A DNA stretch of 64,000 nt from Liquidambar formosana (taxonomy: Eukaryota; Streptophyta; Magnoliopsida; Saxifragales; Altingiaceae): contig CM077827.1 of the NCBI GenBank assembly GCA_039720395.1, positions 21,914,375 through 21,978,374 of the forward strand. The letters run 5' to 3'. How positions within the stretch are numbered: position 1 is the first letter of the stretch; every line of letters starts with the position of its first letter. Below the pieces are notes generated by a model. That model had not been told where the DNA came from. It made no database searches and worked only from the letters and a program-made list of their open reading frames with translations. Position numbers and translations under genes: made by a program. Below, piece by piece: positions 22,899-35,000 of the stretch.

Positions 22899-25554
22899 TG
22901 TGAACCCCGAAAATTGGGCCCACAAGGGTTGGAAAGAAAATAGATTTGAAAAAGAAAAAGGAAAGGAGTTGCCACCTTATTTTTTAAAGGAAACAAGGAA
23001 AACCCTAAAAATAGTTTGTTTTAAAAAAAACAATTTGAATGACTCCATGTTTAAAAAGGAAAGGCAAAAACAGTCTTTTAGAAACCAAAGAAATCAGGGA
23101 TTCGGAGGCTAAGTTATGACATGGGAAGGTTCTAGGCAAAGCCTATAGGCACCCATGTCACCCTTTCGATCTCTCAGTTCATTTGGGCTAAATTAAGATA
23201 TTTTCATACAAAAATCAGCAAGTATATCATCACAAGAATTGCATGCATATTATATATTTCATTCATCCATCTATGCATAATAAGCACATAAAAACAGAAA
23301 ATGAAGAAAAGGAAAAGAAAACAGAAAGAAATCTAAGATACTTGGATCCTAGAACGGACTTGAGCCTCACGAAGAGCGCCTACGTACCATGCAACGAAAT
23401 ACATGGATCAAAGTCCACATAGTTCGATTAGAATAAGGTTAAGACTTAATGCAAACCTATGGTAAAAACCCTAGGTTTCCTTATTTGATCAAAAGAGTTG
23501 AATATGATAGATAAACTAAGTTCGATTTTAGAAAGAACTCCACAATATAGAAACTTTGATAAAAACCAGAATTTGTTATTGAAGGAAACCTTTGATTAGA
23601 ACCATTGATTCACATTAAAAATTAACCTTAGGAAGGAGAAGAGAGAGAGTTAAGAGGAAAGGTGAATTAGGGCACCTTCACACCCACTTACCTGAGCGCA
23701 ATAGCTCCAAGCATTGGCCATTTCAAGCATTGGCAGTCCTATTTGCCATAGGACAATTACCACACCTATTTGCACCCTTACACGTGCTCAAAACCATGCA
23801 AAAACACTAACATGTAAATATAGACAGAATAGTACTAAGGCCTAAAATCATCCACTAAGCATGCCAACAGCAAAAACAGCAAACTTTTATAAGCCCTAAC
23901 ACAATCCTAGAACCATATCATGCATAAAAACCCTAGAAATCAACTAACATGCATGCAAGAATATCATATTTACTCCATATGTAAAACATATACAGCAACT
24001 ACGAAGAAAAAATAATAAAAAGACCTACTTTAACATGCTGTATGAAAACTAACATAAAATAAGGACACTAAAACCCTAAAATCACAAATATGCTTAAAAA
24101 ACACACAAAACAAACCTCAATCATGCTAAAATAAACCTAAACAGAACCTAAATCATGCATATTAACTAACTAAAGCAATAAAACATGATAAGAAACCCTA
24201 ACACTAACATACAATGACCCTATTCTAAAACAAGGACGACGGGAGCACAAGAATCACAACTATGCTTAAAAACACAAAGGACAGCCCTAAAACATGCTAA
24301 AATTATGATAAACAGTAGATATTCCATGTATATTAACTAGCTAGAGTGTTAATACATGATAAAAAAGCTACCTTTAACATGCAATAAGCAATAAGCCTAT
24401 CCTATATGAAAACCCATATTTAGCATAAATAAAGAGGGAAGAATACCTTAAGAAGAAACTTCCTTGCTGCTGTAGAGACTCTCCCTTGCTCTTATGGATG
24501 ACTTGAACCAATGTTCTCCAAGGCTACAACAAGAACTCCAGCTCTCCTTCAAGTCTCTCTCTCTTATTCTCTCTCAAACACTCACATATTAATGCATAAA
24601 GTGGCTTTCCTTGTGCTGAAGCACAAGGGGTATTTATAGAGTTCAATTAGGATTAACCAATGGCTGGGATTAAAACCCTAAGAATTAATCCAAGGGCTAT
24701 TAGAGACCCCCTTGGGGCTTAAGTAACTCAGAAGTTACCAAAAATTAGAAGGAAACTCGTCCAAAAGAGTCTTTGTTCGCCAAAATAGGAAGAATTCCGC
24801 TTCAGCAAGGAATCATAGGGAAAATAGGAAAGTGGTCACCCGAGCCCACTTCAGTTTTTTTGACTTTTTTGGACTCTGTTGCCTTTTAGGAGTGTTTTAG
24901 GGTCAAATTAACTCCGATTTTGATGAAACAAAAGCCAAAACGACTGTGTTTCGATGAGGAATACATTTTGAACATTTTAGGGTGAAAACCACTAACCATG
25001 GGGGCATGGTTAGGTTTGAAAAAGGCGGTTAACCGCTATGCTCTACCTTCGCTAAGCATAGGTATGCACATAGGATCAAACCAAATGCTTTCCATATCAA
25101 AATTAACCTTTCTAAAACACTTTTAGGGATGAAATAACGACTAATGAAAGTCCATTTGAAAAGATTTGGTTGGTAATTGTGAGTCAATTAGAGCTAACCC
25201 AAAGAAAGGGTTAATTAACCAACTTGAACTACATCGAGCCATTTTAATCCCGAGCCATTGATTTATCAAATTGAACCAAAAAATACCTCATATGCATCCA
25301 TATGAACTCCAATTGACAATTTGGAGATCATTCCAAGGTCAAATGAAAAGTTTGGGACTTAAAAGACGATTATGCCCCTCAAGTCACCAAAGCTCTTATT
25401 ATCCCTCAAGATCAACTCCGAATTGAACCAAAATTCATATCCATTGTCCTTGTGACTCTAGAAAACTAATGCAAGTGACTAGACTCAAAAACAAAAAAAA
25501 AACATGCATGAAATGATGAGCCCTAGTAAGGTGGTACAAAAATGGGGTGTGACA
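22899..25554 (-). mobile_element. solo LTR C (Tat/Ogre-like)
   Basis: On the plus strand it begins TGTGAACCCCGAAAATTGGG and ends AAATGGGGTGTGACA, with a perfect 5-bp duplication ATATG (22894-22898 and 25555-25559). It is 2656 bp and belongs to the same family as LTR A in opposite orientation. It splits the copia pol. Confidence 0.92.
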
Positions 25555-25559
25555 ATATG

Positions 25560-26835
25560 TAATAACTACGTACGTCCATAAGATCAGGTTTACTGCAAGA
25601 TTCGTCTACTGCAACATTAACCAATCAGGTTTACTGCAACATGTAGTAACTAATGCATTATGAATCCAATTCTATTTGGATTGTTTCTTTCCACTTTAAC
25701 CAATCAGGTTTACTGCAACATTCGTCTACTGTGTGGTTTAAGATCATCGTCATCTTTGAAATTTCAGTAGCTACTATGTAATTAATAATCACCTTTATGT
25801 GACTTCATAATGCATGCATATTTTATGGAAATTTCTTCATTTCCATAGGCCTCTTTATTGTTTTCAAACTCTTCAGGGACTTTTCCTCTTCAGGAGTTAT
25901 ATGAGAAATTGTGAGAATATTTATTTTTTGTTCAATAGCTTTTTTTAGAATTCTTTTCTATAAAATTGAACATATGCCACTTCTCAAAAATTTCTTTTCT
26001 CATTTCAAATACCCATTTATATCTAACAGGCTCTGGACTACAGGTCCAAATACTTCACATGTTGTAAGCAAGTTTAATTCTGCTTGAATTACTTCTTTCC
26101 ACATTGGCCAAATACTTCACATGTTGCAAGCAAGTTTAACTTTGCTTGAACTACTTCTTTCCACATTGGCCAATAATTTCTATGTCAATTCTTTTCGACG
26201 GTTTGTGGTTTAATTTCATCATTACTTTTGGTAATGTCAAGAACAACTTTAAAAGAAAATATGTTGTCAACAATAATTTTATTTCTATCCAATATTTCTC
26301 CTGAACTTATATGAGTTATCTCATTATTATTAGGTACCTATTCCTCTTTAGGAATAATTTCTTTAGGAGATTTCACTTAAAGAAATTCCACTTTAGGGGA
26401 TAATTGTTCAGGGGGTTTCTCTTCAGGAGATTCCTCCTTAGGGGTGTGAATATCTAACTAAGTTTTGTATAAAACTAATTATCATGAATCATTCAATCAA
26501 GTTAAGTACACATACCTGCACCTTGGAAATTAACTCTTCAGGAGATTTATTGTCCATTACTAATTGGATGGATCAATTATTTTTATTGCCTACTCTGTAG
26601 GTATGGCCTCTTCAGGAGCACCAATTTCTTTTCCTTTCTGGGATTTTTATCCTTATCACTGACAAGTCTTCCATGCTTCAAGCATGTTTTAGATTCATTT
26701 GCTGCTATATTAAGCTGTTGTCTTATAGGGACTTGCAAGTGAATAATTGTTTGAACTTCCAATTCATATTAATTTCTTATGTATTGAAAATTCATGCTGC
26801 TCTTCTATTAGTGTATTTGCTCCCCCTAACGGCGG
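25560..26835 (-). pseudogene. copia integrase-to-reverse-transcriptase linker remnant
   Basis: Read on the minus strand: the hydrophilic linker NESKTCLKHGRLVSDKDKNP, then the first conserved reverse-transcriptase block (WKEVIQAELNLLTTCEVFGP and VVQ) at about 26130-26010, followed by a decayed YKWVFE segment. The KEVIQAELN...EVFG block is present twice in tandem (about 26049-26121 and 26109-26181) because of a local duplication of about 60-80 bp. Many stops are present. Confidence 0.75.
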
Positions 26836-28447
26836 GAATTCTATCAAAATAACAATATTCAAAACTTGCTATAAAAAGAATACCTTTTGAGTTTGTATGT
26901 GTGAATTCTTACCAAATTTCCTCCTCCTAATGGCAAGAAAAATAAACAATTTGCAAAATTTGTTATAAAAATATCACTTTGTGAGTTTAGGCGTGTGAAT
27001 TCTTACCATACTGTGATATTACCATTTGTTGCACATAATTTTTTTTTTTTTCCTAGGATTAAACCATTTGGGCTTCTTGTTCTTGTTGGTGTGAGAACTG
27101 GGCTAGTATTCCTTCTTTGCAATAACACTTGTTGGGCCTATCCAAACAAACGCATATTGGTGCCCAAAACCTGGTATGTCCAAGCCATGGTACGCTCAAC
27201 CCATCAGCCGAAGACCCTTATCTGCTGACTGACACAATTAGCGTGATCAAGGGACTACAGTATTGAGGTGTGATTAATTGTCAACAAAGCAGTAGCTTTT
27301 TATCAAAAGGCAATATTATTGCCAGACAGTTGCAAATCTCGAGAAGGTTAATTAATCCTTAATAGCATCAGATTCCCAATAGTGCATTGGTTATTAAAAT
27401 ATGCTCTTAATTCATGTGAGGGCAGTTTTTCTTAAAAATCAGAGTTTGATTGCAGGTACTCGAACACTCTTCATCAACCCTTCAAATCTCAGAAAACTCA
27501 CCTCTTCTAAATCTCTCTTTTACAGACTCATGGCCTCTATTTCAACTTCACAAAATCGTCCTGACTTAAAAGCAACACTAGAAACACAACCAGAAGTCTA
27601 GCATCCAACATTTTTAAACATATAGAATCAAGCCCTTACAGTTAAGGATTCTGTAATATATAATTTTGCAAATGCAACAGTGGTAGTTAAAGGACTCATC
27701 ACTCCTTGTGATGAAAGAATACTAAGTGAGCGATCTGACATGGACATAATAAGAGACTCCATGGCTTTAAGCGTGCAGGCTCCTACGGTTACTTCTATCA
27801 TGGCACAATGTTTCTATGCCAGAACGTTGGAAGTCCAAAGTTTACGTAACCAGGTCACTTGCCTTCAGGGGTTGCTTAATGGGGCCTATCGAAGGATGAG
27901 AGTTTTGAGAGAAGAGAACAAAGAATTACAAAGGATAGTAGACTCTTATTCTAACAATCTCTAGCCAAGGGTCGATGCATTGGAAAGGCGTAGGGGCAAA
28001 TCATTGAACAACATAAAAGAATTCTGAATGGCTCGCAAAGTTAATCTCCAGCTAACCCCTTAAGTTCAACCCAAAATGCAAGTATTGAGTAGCAAAATCT
28101 ATAACCTGCTATATCTTGTATAAAATGTCTTTAACCAAATCATGATTATTATATTTTTATTTGCATCAGGAATGGTAGCATACGGATCAGAACAAGTTAT
28201 CCCTTTATCATTTTCTTGACAAAACTTTGAATATATGCAGAAAACAGAATATAATGCACACAAATATATATTAGGAAAATCATTGCAACTGAAATATATA
28301 ATCTAATAAACTCTTTCTAGAAAACAGAGTAACAGAAATACATTATATGATTTCTCCCTCAAAACTAACTTCTATTCTTTCATTTATTTGTTTGGACAAA
28401 ATTTATTGATCATAAAGAGCGAGCATTAGCATTATTATCAGGGGTAG
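26836..28447. mobile_element. mixed retroelement remnant inside the copia body
   Basis: Two imperfect tandem copies of about 110-120 bp at 26840-27020 share TGTGTGAATTCTTACCA. This is followed by LTR/leader-like text and the plus-strand coiled-coil ORF remnant described separately. The right part (28060-28447) shows nothing recognisable. No boundary with target duplication could be found. Confidence 0.4.
27530..28090 (+). pseudogene. retroelement-associated coiled-coil protein remnant
   Basis: One plus-strand frame carries a protein-like reading through several stops: MASISTSQNRPDLKATLET, NQALTVKDSVIYNFANAT, VVVKGLITPCDERILSERSD, MALSVQAPTVTSIMAQCF, then a heptad-rich helix (LEVQSLRNQVTCLQGLLNGA and MRVLREENKELQRIVDSYS). 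The longest stop-free part is 27680-27964 (94 residues). I recall similar 'response-regulator-less' coiled-coil ORFs in plant retroelement neighbourhoods, but no firm family name. It is antisense to the copia pol, so it came with another insertion. Function unknown. Confidence 0.45.
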
Positions 28448-30403
28448 TGTGGACGTCGAAAATCGACTCGGGGGGGAATTGAGTTTCTCTTTCCACTTTT
28501 AAAAGGGTTTTCAAAAAGCAAGGAATCGCTATCTCATTTTTAGGGTACGAGGAAACCACTAAAAGATTTGTTTTGTAAAAACAAATTTGACTCCATTAAT
28601 GGAAAATAGGCAAGTCTTGAACCAAAAACAAGGACTCGGGGGCTAGGTTACGAAATGGGAAGGTTCTGAGCCATAGCCCATAGGCACCTATTTTGCCCGA
28701 TAAATCGGTATCATTTATTGATTGGGCTTAATTAATTTCAACCATGCAATATAACTAAAAATTAAGAAAATTAACAGATAAAAACTAAGCTAAGTTGAAC
28801 TTGGGCTCAAGTAAGCGGCCTACGCACTTGTAACGAAGATCAAAGTCCATGTAGTTTGAACAAACATGTTGGGGGGAGAGTTGCACTCCTCGTAGGACTC
28901 TATTAGAATCCAATCCATAATCAAACACTTTATTTTGAAAATAACTTACTTTGAAACAAACAACTTTAGTTTAAAAACTTGTTTGATCTAGGATCAAAAC
29001 CCTAATATAATCCTATGAATAATAAAACTCACGGGAGCATGCATCATTACATAAACAATTACATTATGACAATGGAGTTTAGAAATTATACCTGACAAAA
29101 CTAAGGCACAGTTCTGTTTGCAACCTCGGGGTTTTTTAGTCGAAAATCAGGCAAAGATTCGACGCCTTCCAAGCTTTATGATGGCCTTAAGGAAAGGAGT
29201 TGCAAGTCGGATAGAGCTTTCGCACCTTCAAGCTCTAGAATGGGTCGCAAGCTAGAGGATACTAATAGGAACATTCCCCACTAACTATTGAGCCCAAGCA
29301 CTTCTTTAGAATGAGTCCCAAGTGAAGGGATACTAATAGGAACGTTCACCCCACACTCAAGAACTCAAGCTTTTCATCTGGACAGGAATACACTACTAAG
29401 ACTTGGTGGAAAATGAAGGAGGGGAGGACCCTTATTTATAATAGAGCTAAGAAGATGTATTATTCTTTTCCAACCAATGTGGGATTAAAAAGAACGTAAA
29501 AAAACCTTATTCCCGCTACCCTACAACAGTAGCTAAGGGCCTATTTGGGCATCAAAACGTTGGAATTGGAAAGTTTTCATCACACACAAAGTTGTAGAGC
29601 TTTAAAATACCTTTTGGAAAAGACTAATTTCATCCAAATCTGACTTCTGAGTCAAAAGTTATGGCAAAAATACGAAATCTGGTTTTAAAGCGTATTTTGG
29701 ACGAATCTTGCTCATTTTAAGTTCGAATTCATCCATTCCTTTTACAAAACGTTTTTAACTCAATTTCTTACATATTAAGACTCAAATTAAGTCAAAATTG
29801 ATCCACAATGGGTCAATTGGCCATCAACCAAACAAATACGGCTCACTTGGGTCCGAATTGCAACTAAGGGTAGAATAGAGGTTTGTTTTCCGATTGAGCC
29901 ATACTTGCGACCAAAACCTTTTGGAAATCATTTTATTCATTTGAAAACAATAATTAAAGCTCAATTAACACCAGTGTGCCCATTAGTTTAAAAATTGGGA
30001 TTGAATTAGAAGTCAATTTTAAAGAAAACTGACGAATAGTGCTAAATCAGGCACATTATGGATCATCCCTAACCAAATCAATTCTAAAGCTTACCAAAAT
30101 TTAAACCAAGTCTATAAATAACATCTTAAGGACCTTAGGACCATCTCGGGACAAATTTGGTGAGAATTGGATATCAAATAAGAATTATGTAGGTGAAATG
30201 ACATAAATACCCTCTAATTCGCAAAAGTTTTTATTAACTATCAAGACTTAACCAAATTGAACCCCGGAAGATACCATGGATTCTTTGGGATGTATAGAGT
30301 CTAACTAGAGAGTTTTAATGCCAAAATGATGCAAAATCCTACATGTGATAATGCATGGGAGATGGAGAGGTGTGAATGGGGGGATGAAAATGGGGTTTCT
30401 ATA
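28448..30403 (-). mobile_element. left (3') LTR of element D
   Basis: On the plus strand it starts TGTGGACGTCGAAAATCG and ends GAAAATGGGGTTTCTATA, where the expected terminal CA has become TA. It aligns from end to end with 41777-43723, with roughly 7-10% differences by eye in the first 400 bases. Confidence 0.88.
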
Positions 30404-30529
30404 GATACCCCTCATTGGCAGAGCTTGTGTTAACAAGTGTATGCCAATGCTGAAAAAAAGGCAACCCATTTTCAACAAGAAAGGGAACAATGGGTGATGA
30501 ATAGACAACTTCGTCTACTTATATGGTCA

Positions 30530-31430
30530 AGACTAAAACAAATGGATTATGCCATATAACACTATTCATATAGTCCAAAATCTATACATATGATTATACT
30601 ATATGGTCCAGAATCGAAAAGAATCTGCTATATAGTTCAAGAAAATAGGAGAATTTTGTTATATAGTTCGAAATTGACAAGATTTCGCCATATAATCCAA
30701 AAATCAAGAGAGACTCTATTATATAGTCCAAAATCGACAGGATTTTGCTATATAATCTAAAACTCAAGGAAGGCTGTGCTATATAGTCTAAAATCGACAA
30801 GATTACGCTATATGGTTCAACAATTAAAAGAGACTATTATATAGTCTGAAATCAATAAGATTACGCTATGTAATCTAAAACTCAAGGAAGGCTCTGCCAT
30901 ATAGTTCGAAATCGACAAGATTTTGATATATAGTCCAAAATATATGAGGCTCTGCCATATAGTTTGAAATCGACAAGATTTCGCTATATGGTCCAAAAAT
31001 CAAAAGAGATTCTATTATATAATCCGAAATCAATAAGATTACGCTATATAATCTAAAACTCAAGGAAGGCTCTGCCAAATAGTCCAAAATTGACAAGATT
31101 TCGCTATATGGTCCAAAAATCAAAAGAGATTTTGTCATATAGTCCGAAATCGATCAGATTTCACTATATAATCCAAAAATCAATAGAGTGAATTTTGCCA
31201 TAAAGTTTGAAATCAAAAGGATTTCACCATATAGTCCAAAAATAAAAGGGGGATTAACAATATTTCACCACATGGTCCGAGAACAAAAGGGAGAATTATG
31301 CCATGGAATTCGAAATTAACAAGATTTCATCCTATGGTCCAAAAATTAAAGAAGGATTCTGCCATATAGTTTGGAATCAATAGGATTTCACTATATGGTC
31401 CAAAAACCGAAATGAAAACAATCATAAACA
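30530..31430. repeat. ~58-bp minisatellite inside element D
   Basis: About fifteen imperfect units alternate between 'CTATATAGTCCAAAATCGAC' and 'CTATATGGTCCAAAAATCA' types, forming a higher-order period of about 117 bp. Minus-strand reading gives a pseudo-protein repeat (SLLIFGPYSEILSI...DY, recurring every 39 residues), but frames are broken, so I treat it as DNA repeat and not protein. Confidence 0.85.
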
Positions 31431-32085
31431 TTTCTCTGAATAGATTCATTAAAGTTATAACATCTATGGGGTGACTTTCAAGCCATAAGATAGAAAAGGT
31501 GGCACGCATGCATGAAATATAGTTGAGTCCTAACACAAACCATTGAAACACTTTCAATGAAGCATTTGGGCCTTGAACCTAGATTAAAAAGGCACATAGG
31601 CTTTATAACTAAATTGAATAAGGCACTCGAACCTTAAGAGGAAATGTAAAAGCTCTCAGGCCTTGAGATTAAATCATGTAGGCCAACATGCCCAGATATA
31701 GATATGCAAAAGCTCTCAAGCTTTGAGACTAGATGAAATAGGCTCATGAGCTTGGAAACATGTCAAGGCCCTCAAGCCTTGAGACTGAACAAAGTTAATC
31801 CAAATACCTAGACCAAAGACCTAGAGGTAGAAAAAAAAAAGGTGCTCAGGCCTTGAGGCTAAATGGTGACTACTCATTGAGGGAGCATAGTAAACCTAGA
31901 CTTAGTAGGACCTAGCAAAAGGTACAACCCTTCTAGGACGAATGCAAAGCCAACAACTCTCAACCAAAATTTACCACCTTTCTATGGAAAACATTTCTAG
32001 GGTCACCTAAATAGACCTAGTGCAATCATAAAGCCTTTTTCTAAAACCATTTTCTTTAATTATGGACGTGCTTTATTAGAAATTG
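31431..32085. repeat. second short-period repeat in element D
   Basis: From about 31560 to 31860 the phrase AAAGCTCTCAGGCCTTGAGA and variants (CTCAAGCTTTGAGACTAG, CCTCAAGCCTTGAGACTG) recur every 60-70 bases. Each includes a small palindrome CTCAAG/CTTGAG. Non-coding. Confidence 0.65.
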
Positions 32086-32090
32086 ATGTG

Positions 32091-35000
32091 TGTCGCTACC
32101 CCAAAAAGAGGGATGGGATGTTTTCCCTTCCTATGTTTTTGGGATGACCCCGGGGCGTCCGTTTTCTGGTGGGTGTGTGTTGAGTTCATTTCAAGGGCGC
32201 TTTGACCGTCCTAGGCATGCGAGCACATCTAGAATTATCAAGGCTATGGAGTCGCCACCAATCAGGGGGTTTGAGGATGTGACTGGTCATCCTATGGTTG
32301 ATTAGAAAGTGGGGTCATCTGAGATCCCAAAATAAGTCCATCTGTGGTTTTATCATCAAACGGGTCCATTTGAGGTCCATTTGGAATTTGATTGACTCCT
32401 AGTGGTCTGTGAGACTAAAGATTAAGGGTAAGGGGGTTTGGTTACGAGTGGGGAAGGTGTGAGGCACCCCACGTCGTCCGTTGGAATCCAACGGTTCCCG
32501 ATTTCAATGATGTTTCTGATTAAAATCTCATTTGATATTGTTGATTTCCTATACGAATAATTTGACATAGAATACCCCTTTTAGAAGGGTGATGAATTCT
32601 GTCCTTTTGAAAAAGAGATCTTTAAAGGCATTAAAACTAAGTCTCTTTTGAAAGTGTTGGTTTTGAAAGAGTATGCCTTAAGGTTGTGAATGAAATTTGT
32701 TTGAAAGGACCACAAATTCGCCTTCCTTCTCTTAGGTATCTTAAGTCAAATTGATTAATTCTAAAGCATCCCTATCTTGCAGCGATAAAAATCAATCCTT
32801 TATGAAAGGATGGAAATGGAAATGATGTGAGTCCATTTTTAAAGAATTAATATCAAGTGCGAACCTCTTTTGGGATCTGGAGAAAACTCAAAAATTTTGA
32901 AGTCAAGGAATGGGTAAAGAAAAGGATGCTTTTTGAAAGCTATTGAAATGAAGAGGATATTCCCTTTTGAAGGGAAAAGATTGCCTTTTGAAGACATAGG
33001 TTCCTTTTGAAGGAAGAAAATGTGTTTGATTAAGGAAAGAACACTTTTGAAGTGTAAAATAAAGCGAAGGTGAAGCTTTATGATTTTCTCAATCCATAGT
33101 AGAAGGGAAATCCTACATGGAATGATAGTTTTGGAAAATTGATTTGATTAAGATAAAGCCCTTTTTGGGAGAGCACGCGCCTCTTTAATGAAAAGAATTT
33201 GTTTAATTCATTTTTGGAATGAACTTGTCAATTTGAAAACAACACGCGTGTCAACAACTTGTTTGTTGGTAAGAGGTCCTTTACAAACCAAAAATCTTTA
33301 TTTGATAAAGATGGTAATGTTGCCAAAAAGGTGATTTGAGGACAATGGTCCTATGTAGGTATGAATCCTTCAATAAGGATTTGGAATATAAAGAATCACT
33401 TTCAACTTTAGAAGATTTTTTTGAAAAATTACTTAGAGCTCTCGGAGCTTAAAGATGGTTTTGGGAAGAATCTCATCCAAACTTAGTGCGCACTTGAATT
33501 AATTGAATAAAAGTGTAATCAACTAAATCTCCTAAGGATTGAGATTTTTACTACATGACATAGGGACACGCACGAATTCCTGAACTCGGGGTGAGGTGAT
33601 TCGTTGGAATCTGGAGGGTCAATTGATTAAATCCATTTGACGGCGATAAGCTATTATGTTATGGATGAGTTTTTAAACATATGATGCTGTAAACTCTCTA
33701 TCCATAGCATGATAGACTATCTCAAGACATTAGTTGAATCTTATTCACATGGGAATAGAATTGAAATATCAACATAGCATGAAATTTCAAGATAAGTGCA
33801 TTGAAAATGTCAAAAGATGTATAAGCATAATCAACCTTGGCAAGGCTTGGGATTCATGAATGCGATGTTTATTGCTTTGAAAAGCACAAGTATATGTACA
33901 TAAAATAAAAAGGGTCAAGTGACCAAAAAATGAAAAGTGCTCAAGTATTAGGGCAAAAGGTCGCAACGACCATAACCCGGAAGGTAGCGAAAAGCCATAA
34001 CCTCTAAATAAAGCGGTAAATAAAGCGGTAAATAGTTAGAATTTATAGGGGCAAGAGTCACAACGACCACAACCCGGAGGATTCAACCTTAGTAGTAAAT
34101 AGTTAGAATTTTTAGGGGCGAGAGTTGCAACGACCACAACCTAGAGGATTCAACCTCGAAAGTAAAAGAAAGAAGAAAAGAAGCCTACTGCGCCTCATAT
34201 CATGAGTGTGTAGGGGTCATAGCTCAAGGAAACAAGAAGAGGTTAGTGTAAACAATATGCATGCATGCATGAACCTAACCTTGCCAAATTTGATTTTGTT
34301 TAAACATCCTCCCAACCTTTAGATATGCTTAAATTTCCATTTCACATATCATATATGCAAGCCCACATGCAATGAAAGAAAATAAAAAATGGGTGCTAGC
34401 AACCTATTGGAATGGTTTGCAAGCATTGGGTGTTTTAGGGTTTCCCTGCCTTTAACCCACCATACAAAGGTTGATCCCTTCACGACACGTGTTAGGAGAC
34501 CTAAGTACGTACTCGGGCTAAGGTAGGGAGGTTGACAATCACATATTAAGGCTGCAAGAATAACGGTAAGCTTAATAGGAAATTAAACTAAAAAGCTTAA
34601 GAATGAAATAAAAAGAAAGAAGCTCACCTAGTGTAGGTAATTTCACCTTAGCTTTGACCAAGTTAGGCTTGAGTGCTCCTCTCCTCGGCTTGAAAATCCT
34701 CTTTGAGAAGCTCCTTTGATGATTCCAAGTGTGCTTGGAAAGTGGTGGAGTGAAATAGGGAAGGAAAGTGGGGTAACAGTGGAGTTACCAGTCAGCAGAA
34801 GTGAAATTGCCCCTCAGCAGACACGAAATTGACAGTCTTTCTGTAGTAAAACTGCAGCAGAATTTGTCTCTTTTATGCTATCCAAATGGAACTTGGATGG
34901 TCCAACCTTTGGATTTTCCTTCAAGAACAGCCCCTAAACTTGTGGGAAAAGGTTTGTGAAGGGATATATGGTGGGCTCTTTGTGGTGGATGAGATTCTTT

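Noticed and set aside
30594..31557. Minus-strand open frames with a repeating FGPYSEIL peptide
   Set aside because: They lie in a minisatellite, frames break between units, and no start or domain is evident. Kept as a finding only for its period.
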